Origin: Ectobacillus funiculus
Lineage (GTDB): Bacteria > Bacillota > Bacilli > Bacillales > Bacillaceae_G
DNA: 64,000 bases
NCBI RefSeq assembly: GCF_004138295.1
Contig: NZ_SCFM01000020.1
Coordinates: 55,927-119,926 of the forward strand
Direction: 5' to 3'
The translations under genes were made by a program, and so were the position numbers. This document shows, one piece after another, positions 53,010 through 61,163 of the stretch (its first letter is position 1; the number at the start of each line of letters is the position of its first letter). The notes below the pieces were generated by a model. It saw only the letters and a list, made by a program, of their open reading frames with translations. It searched no databases and was not told the origin of the DNA.

Positions 53010-53966
53010 TCACTTCAACAATTCTTTCAGAAAATCCAGTTTCTGCCTCACATTATCATTGGTGATAAGATCTACACCAGTATCAATATTTTTTCTAACT
53101 TCTTCTCCCTTTATTACTTTCAATGCAGTTTCAACACTTATATAACCCATATCATAAGGATTTTGTGCTACTGTACCAGTTAACGTCCCATCCTCAATTG
53201 ACTCAACCATTTTGATAATCCCATCTGCTCCTATGACAGGCATTTTATTTCCTTGCTTCTTAATTGCATCTAAAGCATTTAGTGCCATAATGTCAGTTGT
53301 AGCAAAGACACCTTTCACATCAGGATGCTCCTCTAAAATCGTTGCCATAGCTTTTCTAGCCGGCAAAGCCTCGTTTGGCAAATCTATTTTTCGGGCTACA
53401 ATTTTGATTCCTGCATCCTTTAAGCTAGATGTAGCTCCTTTTATCCGGTCACCCGAAACTGGACTGATTACCTCCCCAGCAATAAGGGCCACTTCATCTC
53501 CAGGCTGCAGTCCTGAAGCTAATAGTTCACCTGCTTTTCTCCCTAATTCAAAGTTATCGGTACCAATATAAGCAGTCTTATGTTCAAGGGGAATATCTGT
53601 ATCCACCAGTAATACTGGAATCTTATGCTCGATAAATTTTTGTAAGATTGACTTGACCGCAGCTGATTGTAATGGAGAAACAACTAATACATCAGGATGT
53701 TCTTTAAGAACATTTTTTAACACATACTCTTGTACATCTTTTTTTGATTTGAAACTGGGTGCAACAACTCTACCATCTATATCAAACTCTCGAAACCCCT
53801 TTTCTGCTCCTGCCTTCACAATATTCCAATACTGCGAGTCTAAATCTTGTAAAACAACGGCGACTTTAGGCCTATTGTCTGTTCCATAGAACTTGACTAT
53901 ACATCCTATTACAGTGGCTAGAAACAACGAGATAATCAATAGGATACACAACTTCTTTTTTATCAT
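53010..53966 (-). CDS. RbsB-type sugar-binding lipoprotein, probable sensor partner
   Basis: 318 residues of the periplasmic-binding protein/LacI sugar-binding fold, with a lipoprotein signal ending in the lipobox VIGC (Cys22). 'PKVAVVLQDLDSQYWNIVKAG' and 'GVFATTDIMALNALDAIK' are typical. It is encoded 101 bp before the kinase gene and no ribose-type ABC genes accompany it. Comparable sugar-binding protein/YesM-type kinase/YesN-type regulator units are known in Firmicutes as three-component sensors, which I infer here. RBS AGGAGGG is strong. Confidence 0.85.
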   Translation of the reverse strand: MIKKKLCILLIISLFLATVIGCIVKFYGTDNRPKVAVVLQDLDSQYWNIVKAGAEKGFREFDIDGRVVAPSFKSKKDVQEYVLKNVLKEHPDVLVVSPLQSAAVKSILQKFIEHKIPVLLVDTDIPLEHKTAYIGTDNFELGRKAGELLASGLQPGDEVALIAGEVISPVSGDRIKGATSSLKDAGIKIVARKIDLPNEALPARKAMATILEEHPDVKGVFATTDIMALNALDAIKKQGNKMPVIGADGIIKMVESIEDGTLTGTVAQNPYDMGYISVETALKVIKGEEVRKNIDTGVDLITNDNVRQKLDFLKELLK

Positions 53967-54184
53967 TTATCTCCCTCCTAGCAGGGGTCTCATCAAGGCT
54001 TTGCAATTCTACACCGTTAAGGACTAGCATATTCCCTCATAATAATTACTTATAAGTTCAATTTATTACTTCGACTTGATTCACTAGACAACCAATCGCT
54101 TCGTACTCAAAAAGTTCTTTATTAGGGACTTGTACATCGGACAAATTCAAATCATATCCCTGTCAAGTAGACAGCACTAAATAT
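53967..54184. promoter_or_regulatory. Upstream region of the sensing operon
   Basis: About 220 bp before the RbsB-like gene should contain the promoter of the binding protein-kinase-regulator operon. The AAGTG/GTGTC boxes of regions A and B are not seen here. No exact promoter could be assigned. Confidence 0.35.
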
Positions 54185-54236
54185 GCAGTTACCGAGATCC
54201 AATATTCTATTGAGGCTCGGCAACTGCGTCTTTTGT
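54185..54236. terminator. Terminator after the YesL-like gene
   Basis: GCAGTT-A-CCGAG pairs with CTCGG-C-AACTGC over a 19-base loop (54185-54228), with TCTTTTG on the plus-strand side and a weak T tract on the minus strand. It separates the ABC operon from the sensing operon. Confidence 0.65.
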
Positions 54237-54249
54237 GGTGCATGTTCTA

Positions 54250-54957
54250 TTAAGAACGATTTGCATTAAGGTTATGAACTGGTTGTCTTTTTTTGATTTC
54301 AACGCCCATACTCTTTTGATAAAAATAGGTCACAATGAGGGCGGCCAATCCTGGGAAAATAAAGATTAGTAAAGGCGAAAATGCCACCCATAAGATATAA
54401 GTTGTGATCATAAGCGCCAAAATCACGAGGATGGCATTCAAAGGATGCATTAATAATAGAAATATCGTATTGATCAAGTACGCCTTCAAAGGCAGCTCCT
54501 GATCCACAAGAAAACTATAGACAAACAAAAAGAAAAACGGTGTGACGATAAGCAGTGTATAAAAGACTATCATTAATAGTAACGACATCCCCGCATAATA
54601 CTGTAGTGCAAAGTAAAAAACAACTACTATCATAGCATTGAGACAGCCCAAGATCATACTTTTTCTATACTCTCTTTTATAAGACTTCCAGAATACTTGA
54701 AGAAATGGGAAAGCGTCGTCATCCTTCGTGAACCTTCTTGCAATTGCCAAGGTAGCTACCGTTGCCGGAATTGCAACAAACGGTAATAGGACCATCCCAA
54801 TGATGAATATCGTGTGTACGCTGACTACATCTGGCGCTGCCAACAGATTCATGCCTAAGAAAGCATAGGGCACATTAAACAGCCACCAAATCCCTGTCAA
54901 TTTTAAAATTATATAGAGCCGCTTAGTCAAATGATCACTAAATGTAAACCAGTTCAT
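54250..54957 (-). CDS. YesL-like DUF624 membrane protein
   Basis: 235 residues with about five membrane helices and the family start 'WFTFSDHLTKRLYIILKLTGIWWLFN'. DUF624 (YesL) proteins regularly accompany YesMN-type systems and LplABC-type importers; their function is unknown. It is the last gene of the GH13-ABC operon, 34 bp after the second permease. ATG 54957 follows AAGGGGAAA. Confidence 0.88.
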   Translation of the reverse strand: MNWFTFSDHLTKRLYIILKLTGIWWLFNVPYAFLGMNLLAAPDVVSVHTIFIIGMVLLPFVAIPATVATLAIARRFTKDDDAFPFLQVFWKSYKREYRKSMILGCLNAMIVVVFYFALQYYAGMSLLLMIVFYTLLIVTPFFFLFVYSFLVDQELPLKAYLINTIFLLLMHPLNAILVILALMITTYILWVAFSPLLIFIFPGLAALIVTYFYQKSMGVEIKKRQPVHNLNANRS

Positions 54958-54991
54958 GTTGTATTTCCCCTTAATAAAATAGTCCTCGTCC

Positions 54992-55924
54992 CTATTCTTT
55001 AACAGATCCGATTACTAACCCGCTTGTAAAATATTTTTGTAAAAACGGATAGATTAATAGCACTGGGATAGTAGAGACTACAATCTTAGCTGCATTCAAT
55101 GTTTGATTTGAAATGGAAGCCACTGCTTTTAATTGGGACACATCTGTAATTTTAGTAACGTCAATGTTCAATTGTTGAATATACGTTTGCAGCGGATAGT
55201 TAGCGGCTTTGTTTATATAAAGCAAACCGCTAAAATAATCATTCCAATGCCCTACAATGGCAAACAGTGAAATGGTTGCCAATGCCGGAAGTGAAATCGG
55301 CAGATAAACCTTGAGCAAAACATTTAATTTTGTCGCCCCATCCATAATAGCAGCTTCTTCCAACGAACTTGGAATACTCTTGAAAAAGTTCATTAACAAA
55401 ATCACATTAAAGATTGGTACTGCTCCTGGTAAAATAAGCGCCCAGATAGTATCAAGCAAGCCTAAGTTCTTCACAACTAAGAACGTGGGAATCATCCCAC
55501 CGGAAAAGAGCATTGCAAAAATCAAAAGATTCATATAAATATTGCGTGCGCCAAATTCCCGTTTATGTTTAGACAATGGATAAGCCATCAGAATCGTTAA
55601 CATCATGTTCAAAGCGGTCCCTAACACAACTCTTTCCACAGAAACCAGAAATGAACGCCAAAACTGTGCATCTCCTAACAACACCGCATAAGCATTTACA
55701 TTAAAATTAACGGGCAGCAATCCAACCTCATTCGCTTGAGCTGCAACTCTATCACTAAAAGAGATAGACACCATATTAAGTAATGGCAACACACATAGGA
55801 TTGTCATTAGCAATATTACAGCCCAGATACATACATCAGCAAACCGGCTCCCAAATGATTTTGGTTTCCTCGAACTTCTCTCCCATGCAATAGCAAACGG
55901 GCTTCTAACTATTTTTGATTTCAT
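54992..55924 (-). CDS. ABC sugar permease, LplC-type
   Basis: About 310 residues with six membrane helices and the binding-protein-dependent permease loop 'EEAAIMDGATKLNVLLKVYLPIS'. It matches the LplC/YtcP branch of carbohydrate importers. ATG 55924 is eight bases after AAGGAGA; a TTG three bases earlier is less likely. It pairs with the LplB-type permease 15 bp upstream. Confidence 0.9.
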   Translation of the reverse strand: MKSKIVRSPFAIAWERSSRKPKSFGSRFADVCIWAVILLMTILCVLPLLNMVSISFSDRVAAQANEVGLLPVNFNVNAYAVLLGDAQFWRSFLVSVERVVLGTALNMMLTILMAYPLSKHKREFGARNIYMNLLIFAMLFSGGMIPTFLVVKNLGLLDTIWALILPGAVPIFNVILLMNFFKSIPSSLEEAAIMDGATKLNVLLKVYLPISLPALATISLFAIVGHWNDYFSGLLYINKAANYPLQTYIQQLNIDVTKITDVSQLKAVASISNQTLNAAKIVVSTIPVLLIYPFLQKYFTSGLVIGSVKE

Positions 55925-55939
55925 CAACTTTCTCTCCTT

Positions 55940-56830
55940 TTAAAAAATCCGCATGTTTGCAAGTTTCTTAGATAATTCGTTAGCTGATAAAATGAGTACA
56001 CAACTTACTACGGATTTCAATAAGCCAATTGCCGTTGCAAAACTATACTGTTGTCCGATCAGACCTACACGATACACATACGTATCAATCACATCCGCAG
56101 TCTCATACACAATTGGGTTATATAAAGCAAAGATTTGGTCAAAACCAGCATTCAAAATATTCCCCAAATTGAGTGCTGAAATCAGCATAATGGTTGGCAA
56201 AATCCCAGGTAAAGTAACATGCAGCAATTTCTTAAAGCGATTCGCGCCATCGATTGAAGCTGCTTCATATAGCCCAGGATCAATCCCTGTTAATGCGGCT
56301 AAGTACACGATAGCACCATATCCAAAACCTTTCCAAACATCTGTTGCTACAATGATTTCTCTAAACCACTCATTGCTCCCTAAGAATAAAATCGGATCAT
56401 ATCCTAGTCCCTGTAAGAAATTATTTACTGGTCCATGATAGTCAAATACGTTAACAAATACCGCTGCCAAGACTGCCCAAGATAAAAAATTAGGCAAGTA
56501 GACGATGGTTTGGATGGATTTTTTAGCCCATTTCAGCCGAATCTCATTTAACAATAAGGCAAAGATAATAGGCACGATCGTTCCCGCAATAATCTTACCC
56601 ACCGCAATAACAACTGTATTCCTTAGTATCTTCATACTATCCGGGATTTCTAGCATGTATTTAAAGTTTTCCAGGCCAACCCATTCAGAGCCTAACATCC
56701 CTTTGGCAGGGACATAATCCTGGAACGCCATGACAAGACCAACCATTGGTATAAAACTGAAAATGACTAAAAAAATCATGCCCGGTGCCAACATTAGATG
56801 GTACTCCAGCTGCCCTCCACGTTTTTTCAT
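55940..56830 (-). CDS. ABC sugar permease, LplB-type
   Basis: 296 residues with six membrane helices and the EAA loop 'YEAASIDGANRFKKLLHVTLPG'. The short N-terminus and 'FQDYVPAKGMLGSEWVGLENFKYM' match the LplB/YtcP-type importers. The ATPase is not encoded here; such systems use a shared MsmX-type ATPase elsewhere in the chromosome. Confidence 0.9.
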   Translation of the reverse strand: MKKRGGQLEYHLMLAPGMIFLVIFSFIPMVGLVMAFQDYVPAKGMLGSEWVGLENFKYMLEIPDSMKILRNTVVIAVGKIIAGTIVPIIFALLLNEIRLKWAKKSIQTIVYLPNFLSWAVLAAVFVNVFDYHGPVNNFLQGLGYDPILFLGSNEWFREIIVATDVWKGFGYGAIVYLAALTGIDPGLYEAASIDGANRFKKLLHVTLPGILPTIMLISALNLGNILNAGFDQIFALYNPIVYETADVIDTYVYRVGLIGQQYSFATAIGLLKSVVSCVLILSANELSKKLANMRIF

Positions 56831-56865
56831 TTCACCCTCTACCTTCTTTCAGAAGTAAATTTTAC

Positions 56866-56893
56866 AAGGGTACAAACTAACATTTGTACCCTT
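56866..56893 (-). terminator. Intercistronic hairpin between binding-protein and permease genes
   Basis: A perfect 11-bp stem AAGGGTACAAA/TTTGTACCCTT (56866-56876 with 56883-56893) follows the binding-protein stop codon. There is no good T tract on the minus strand, so it may stabilise the upstream mRNA or reduce readthrough into the permease genes. Confidence 0.6.
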
Positions 56894-56899
56894 TAGTCA

Positions 56900-58555
56900 T
56901 TATTTTTGTTTAATCGCTTCAGCCACTTCTTTAGTAATATCACTACCGCCTGTTTTATTCCATGTATCAACAAACGTGTCGAAGTAATTTAGATCTTTTT
57001 GACCAGTTACAATCTTCATAAAGGCTTCATCTTCTAATTTCGTTAAGTTAGCCCATTTCAACTTCATACTTTTTGTTTGACCAAAGAAAACTGGGTTTAC
57101 TTCATTAATCTTTGTTTCAGCCATCAGCTTGCCAGCTACCATCCTAGACATATAGGCACTCCATTGGTTGGCATCTGCTTTTGCTGGATCTTTTAAATAG
57201 CCTTGAATCTTCTCATAGGACGATTGGTCATCAAGCGATAATGCAGCAGGATCTTTTTCGCCATTAACAGCTGCATTAATATTCTTGTACATTTGTGCTG
57301 TTGCGTCATTAAAGTTCACCATAAGATTGATTGGTGCGCCACGGTCACCGCCTTCTTTTATGAAATCAACAACCGGTTGATAATTACGATCTTCGTTTCG
57401 TAACTTATCGCTTAAAGCACTTACTACTTTAGGTAGTACTTCCGGATGTTTAAAGTCCTTACGTACCACATAGAATTCAGAGACTGGGTTTTGTGTATAA
57501 GCTGTGATTGTACCACTGCCATCCTTAGAGATGATGTATGGCTGCCAATCGATATTTGCATTCTTCTGTTTTGCAGAATTCAATGGATAGTCAGGTGTCC
57601 ACCAAGGACCAAAGTATGCACCAGCTTGACCGCTTATAATCAAATCTTCAATGCTTTTACGTACAGCGAACTGTGGATCAATCAGACCTTTTTTGTACCA
57701 ATCTGCTAACTTACCTAACGCTTGCTTTGTTTCATCTGTAGTAGACCCATAAACAACTTTTCCATCTTTTTCAATCCATTGACGTGGGAAAGAATTATAA
57801 GTTTGTAGGATATTATCCGCTTGGAACAGTGATCCGTACATCCCGCCAATGCTAGGAGAAAGAGTTAAACCTACCGTATTTCCGTTACCGTTACCACCTG
57901 GATCTTGTTGGACAAATGCTGTTAAGACTTTTTCCATATCATCAACAGTCTTAGGCGCCTCTAGCCCAAGCTTGTCCATCCAATCTTTACGCAGCCAAAG
58001 CATGGTTGGGATATTGGCATTTTGTGTTGTGGGCAGGGCCATCAGTTTACCATCAAATGTCGCTGCCTCCAATGCGCGTCCGTCGTAGGAATCATACATC
58101 GCTTTGATTTGATCAGAAGTGCTTGATTTATAAATATCTGTCAAGTCAGCAATCATGTCATTATCGACCAACTGACGTAATGTTGCTGCATCAACCGCCA
58201 TAATGTCAGGTAAATCACCTGATGCGACTGCCATAGAAACCTTCTGTTTATAGGCATCCCCATCTTTCGCTTCAAACTTATCTTTACTTTGAATATTTAG
58301 CGTTTCTTTTAAGTAACGTGTATAAGCATTATCCTCATAGGTTTGGCCCTTAGGTAATTTAGGAATCCCTGGTGTAGCCTTCCCAACGGTATACGTAACG
58401 GTTTCTTTATATTTTCCAAAAGGTTTTAATTCTTCTTTTGTTGCTACCGTTTTTGTTTTCGTAGCTGCTGCAGAGTCAGAACCTGATGAACAGCCTGCCA
58501 AAACGCCAAATGAGATGAGCGAAACAGCGGCTATTGAGAAAATTTTCTTCTTCAT
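56900..58555 (-). CDS. ABC sugar-binding lipoprotein, LplA-type
   Basis: 551 residues, the large solute-binding type that partners LplB/LplC permeases. The lipobox is VLAGC (Cys21). It is probably the high-affinity receptor for the oligosaccharides released by the GH66 enzyme, judged from operon context. It starts 58 bp after the GH13 stop. ATG 58555 follows AGGAGG. Confidence 0.9.
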   Translation of the reverse strand: MKKKIFSIAAVSLISFGVLAGCSSGSDSAAATKTKTVATKEELKPFGKYKETVTYTVGKATPGIPKLPKGQTYEDNAYTRYLKETLNIQSKDKFEAKDGDAYKQKVSMAVASGDLPDIMAVDAATLRQLVDNDMIADLTDIYKSSTSDQIKAMYDSYDGRALEAATFDGKLMALPTTQNANIPTMLWLRKDWMDKLGLEAPKTVDDMEKVLTAFVQQDPGGNGNGNTVGLTLSPSIGGMYGSLFQADNILQTYNSFPRQWIEKDGKVVYGSTTDETKQALGKLADWYKKGLIDPQFAVRKSIEDLIISGQAGAYFGPWWTPDYPLNSAKQKNANIDWQPYIISKDGSGTITAYTQNPVSEFYVVRKDFKHPEVLPKVVSALSDKLRNEDRNYQPVVDFIKEGGDRGAPINLMVNFNDATAQMYKNINAAVNGEKDPAALSLDDQSSYEKIQGYLKDPAKADANQWSAYMSRMVAGKLMAETKINEVNPVFFGQTKSMKLKWANLTKLEDEAFMKIVTGQKDLNYFDTFVDTWNKTGGSDITKEVAEAIKQK

Positions 58556-58613
58556 GAATGTTTCCTCCTGATTGAATCGGTTGTACTACCCTGTCAAATG
58601 ATTTTCATTGAAA

Positions 58614-60245
58614 TCATAGTTTCACAGCGAATGCCTCATATGGTTTTAAATCCAATTGATGAAAATCAGCTGCTGATCTTGCATAATTACTAATAATTAC
58701 ATCATCACTTTGTCCCAAGCTTGGCAGTTGTAAGGAGGCCTTTCCTTCTCCAAAGTTGGCTACAACCGCCCAAGTTTGACCTTCGTAATGACGCAAATAC
58801 ATAAAGACTTGTTCAGGTACATCCGTTACTAGCTCAAAGTCTCCCCAGACCACAATTGGATTTTCTTTTCTGAATTGAATTAATGTTTGATAACAGAAAA
58901 AGATCGAATTCGGGTCTTCTAGGTTCGCTTTCACATTAAGCTCATGATAATTTGGATTCACATGCAACCAAGGTGTTCCTGTTGTAAAGCCAGCGTTTTC
59001 TGTATCATCCCATTGCATTGGTGTCCGAGCGTTATCGCGCCCTTTAGCGTTGATGGAAGCAATAATTTCTTCTTTTTTATAGCCATTTGCCAAACGCTCG
59101 TGGTACATGTTCACACTTTCAATGTCTTCGACCTCACTAATATCGTTGATAGGACAATTGATCATGCCAATTTCTTCCCCTTGATAGATGTAAGGCGTTC
59201 CCTTCATCAGGTGCAGTAAAATCGCAAACATTTTTGCACTTTCCGTACGATACGTTGTATCATTCCCCCAACGGGATACAATTCTTGGCAAATCATGATT
59301 GTTCCAAAACAGACTATTCCAGCCCTCATCACCTAAAGCTGTTTGCCACTTACTAATAACTTGTTTTAACTCATTCACATCTAATGGTTTAAGATCCCAT
59401 TTTTCTTTACCTTGTTGTTGGTCTAGACAAACATGTTCGAATTGAAAGACCATGGATAGCTCATTGCGTTTTGGATCAGAATACAGTTTGGCAATCTCTG
59501 GAGTTGCTCCCCACGTTTCTCCTACTGTTAAAACATCATACCTACCAAAGGTTTCCCGGTTCATCTCTTGCAGGTAATCGTGCAATTTCGGCCCATTTCC
59601 TGTCACTTCTTCATCTGGAATTTTCCCAATTAAATCAATTACATCCATCCGAAATCCGCCAACACCTTTTTCCAACCAAAAATTCATCATATCCCAAACC
59701 TCTTGTCTGACTCTTTTATTTTCCCAGTTTAGGTCTGGTTGTTTTTTGCTGAAAAGGTGTAAATAATATTGACGACTCTCTTCATCATACTCCCAGGCTG
59801 AACCACTGAATGTTGATCTCAGAGAATTAGGTACATCGCCGTTTACAGGGTCACGCCAGATGTAATAGTCACGGTATGGATTGTCCTTGCTTTTACGAGA
59901 TTCAATAAACCACTTGTGCTCATCGGATGTGTGGTTCACAACTAAATCCATAATGATTTTGATGTTTCGTTGGTCGGCCTGTTTAATCAACTCATCCATA
60001 TCATCCATCGTTCCAAATTCCGTCATGATATTTTGATAATCACTAATATCATAGCCATTATCATCATTTGGTGATTGGTACACTGGGCTAAGCCAAATCG
60101 CTGTAATCCCTAGTTTTTCTAAATAATCTAATCGACGAATAATACCTTTTAAATCACCGATACCATCGCCGTCGCTGTCTTGAAAGCTGCGCGGATACAC
60201 CTGATACACCACTGCAGTTTGCCACCATTTCATTTCCATTTTCAC
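58614..60245 (-). CDS. GH13 oligo-1,6-glucosidase (glucan alpha-1,6-glucosidase)
   Basis: About 543 residues, cytoplasmic, GH13 subfamily 31-like. Conserved regions: I 'DLVVNHTSDEH', II GFRMDVIDLI with nucleophile Asp, III 'VGETWG' with acid/base Glu, IV 'WNNHDLPR'. The residue after the nucleophile is Val, which in this subfamily goes with cleavage of alpha-1,6 bonds (alpha-1,4 enzymes have Thr). It should release glucose from isomalto-oligosaccharides imported by the adjacent ABC system. GTG 60245 follows AAGGGGGT by five bases; ATG 60239 is a possible alternative. It heads the operon. Confidence 0.9.
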   Translation of the reverse strand: MKMEMKWWQTAVVYQVYPRSFQDSDGDGIGDLKGIIRRLDYLEKLGITAIWLSPVYQSPNDDNGYDISDYQNIMTEFGTMDDMDELIKQADQRNIKIIMDLVVNHTSDEHKWFIESRKSKDNPYRDYYIWRDPVNGDVPNSLRSTFSGSAWEYDEESRQYYLHLFSKKQPDLNWENKRVRQEVWDMMNFWLEKGVGGFRMDVIDLIGKIPDEEVTGNGPKLHDYLQEMNRETFGRYDVLTVGETWGATPEIAKLYSDPKRNELSMVFQFEHVCLDQQQGKEKWDLKPLDVNELKQVISKWQTALGDEGWNSLFWNNHDLPRIVSRWGNDTTYRTESAKMFAILLHLMKGTPYIYQGEEIGMINCPINDISEVEDIESVNMYHERLANGYKKEEIIASINAKGRDNARTPMQWDDTENAGFTTGTPWLHVNPNYHELNVKANLEDPNSIFFCYQTLIQFRKENPIVVWGDFELVTDVPEQVFMYLRHYEGQTWAVVANFGEGKASLQLPSLGQSDDVIISNYARSAADFHQLDLKPYEAFAVKL

Positions 60246-60479
60246 TAAATACCCCCTTAATGCCTTTAACAAATCTGGACTTCAGTAAGCGTTTACGTTA
60301 TTTTCGAAAAAATTATAAGATCCAGGAATCGATTCACATTTTAACGAAAATATACGCTAGGCAATTTTCAACATCAGGAAACATTTATTCTTATAGAAAT
60401 GGATTATAGTAATTAACACCTTAGCTAATTCCATTAACCTAATTCCTGTTTCAATGATGTCGTTTACATAACTTATTTT

Positions 60480-60615
60480 CTTATAAACCAGCTTGGTTTT
60501 TAACCGTTTTCATTATGATATAGGTGTCTTATTTTCCTAAGTATTCATAAATTGAGTAAGTAAAAATATAGAAAAAGTGTCTTTTATTCATATAAAAAGA
60601 GATATAAAGCACTTT
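60480..60615 (-). promoter_or_regulatory. Regulatory region B (GH13-ABC operon promoter)
   Basis: In gene direction: AAAGTGCTTTAT (60615-60604), AAAAGACACTTTTTC (60585-60571), AAAATAAGACACCTAT (60535-60520), a cre-like TGAAAACGGTTAAA (60512-60499, one mismatch) and, 16 bp after ACGGTT, TATAAG (60485-60480) followed by AAAATA. Order, spacing and the -10 match region A before the GH66 gene. Confidence 0.72.
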
Positions 60616-60668
60616 ATCCTTAAAATCTCCCAATATACCGCTGAAATTTATCATTTCTTAAAGTACAA

Positions 60669-60700
60669 AAAAACAGGAGACGTATATCTCCTGTTTTTAC
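60669..60700. terminator. Bidirectional terminator in the 60.3-61.1 kb gap
   Basis: A perfect stem AAAAACAGGAGA/TCTCCTGTTTTT (60669-60680 with 60687-60698) upstream of region B. It isolates the GH13 promoter from whatever is transcribed from the right. Confidence 0.85.
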
Positions 60701-60878
60701 ATCGGTAAGGTAAAATTGATGCTTCTAGCACCGCAAACTTTAATCTATATACAGTAACAAACGTAGGTACCTTCATCATATACTAGTTATCACTCATACG
60801 GCTTATACAGTTAGCAGCAATGACTCATATATAAATTGAAAGCTTTTAAGGAAGTAGAAATAATCAGGAGGAAACATA

Positions 60879-61034
60879 ATGGAGTTATTAATCAGCATAC
60901 TTGTCCTTTTCTTATTCCCTCTTTTCATGTTTATATGGGTGAAGGCAACTACCAAGGACGATTGTTGTAACAATGGAGTACGGTGCAAGAAACGAAAAGT
61001 AAAGAAGTGGGATATAAAAAAGCTAAAGGATTAG
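60879..61034 (+). CDS. Small membrane protein, 51 aa
   Basis: ATG 60879 is preceded by CAGGAGG with a seven-base spacing and the frame ends at TAG 61032-61034. A single hydrophobic helix covers residues 2-20, followed by a short loop with CC and a further Cys (DDCCNNGVRCKK) and a very basic, Lys-rich tail. No family recognised. It is the only plus-strand gene in the right third of the window. The strong ribosome site supports it. Confidence 0.6.
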   Translation: MELLISILVLFLFPLFMFIWVKATTKDDCCNNGVRCKKRKVKKWDIKKLKD

Positions 61035-61084
61035 TAATATAATTAGCTTATGTTTAGAGTCCGCATGGCTATCTTCTAAATAAG

Positions 61085-61125
61085 AAAAAAGCAGCCAGTA
61101 CGGCTCTTCCTGCGAACCGTACTGG
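61085..61125 (-). terminator. Terminator of the GH42 gene
   Basis: CCAGTACGG/CCGTACTGG (61095-61103 with 61117-61125) followed on the minus strand by CTGCTTTTTTCTTA. Confidence 0.88.
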
Positions 61126-61163
61126 TGACAGCTTCGTTTCCTCCCTTCTGCTTATTTTGTACA

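Noticed and set aside
60803..60988. Minus-strand ORF of 61 codons opposite the small membrane protein
   Set aside because: It lacks a ribosome site and is antisense to a 51-codon ORF with a strong one.
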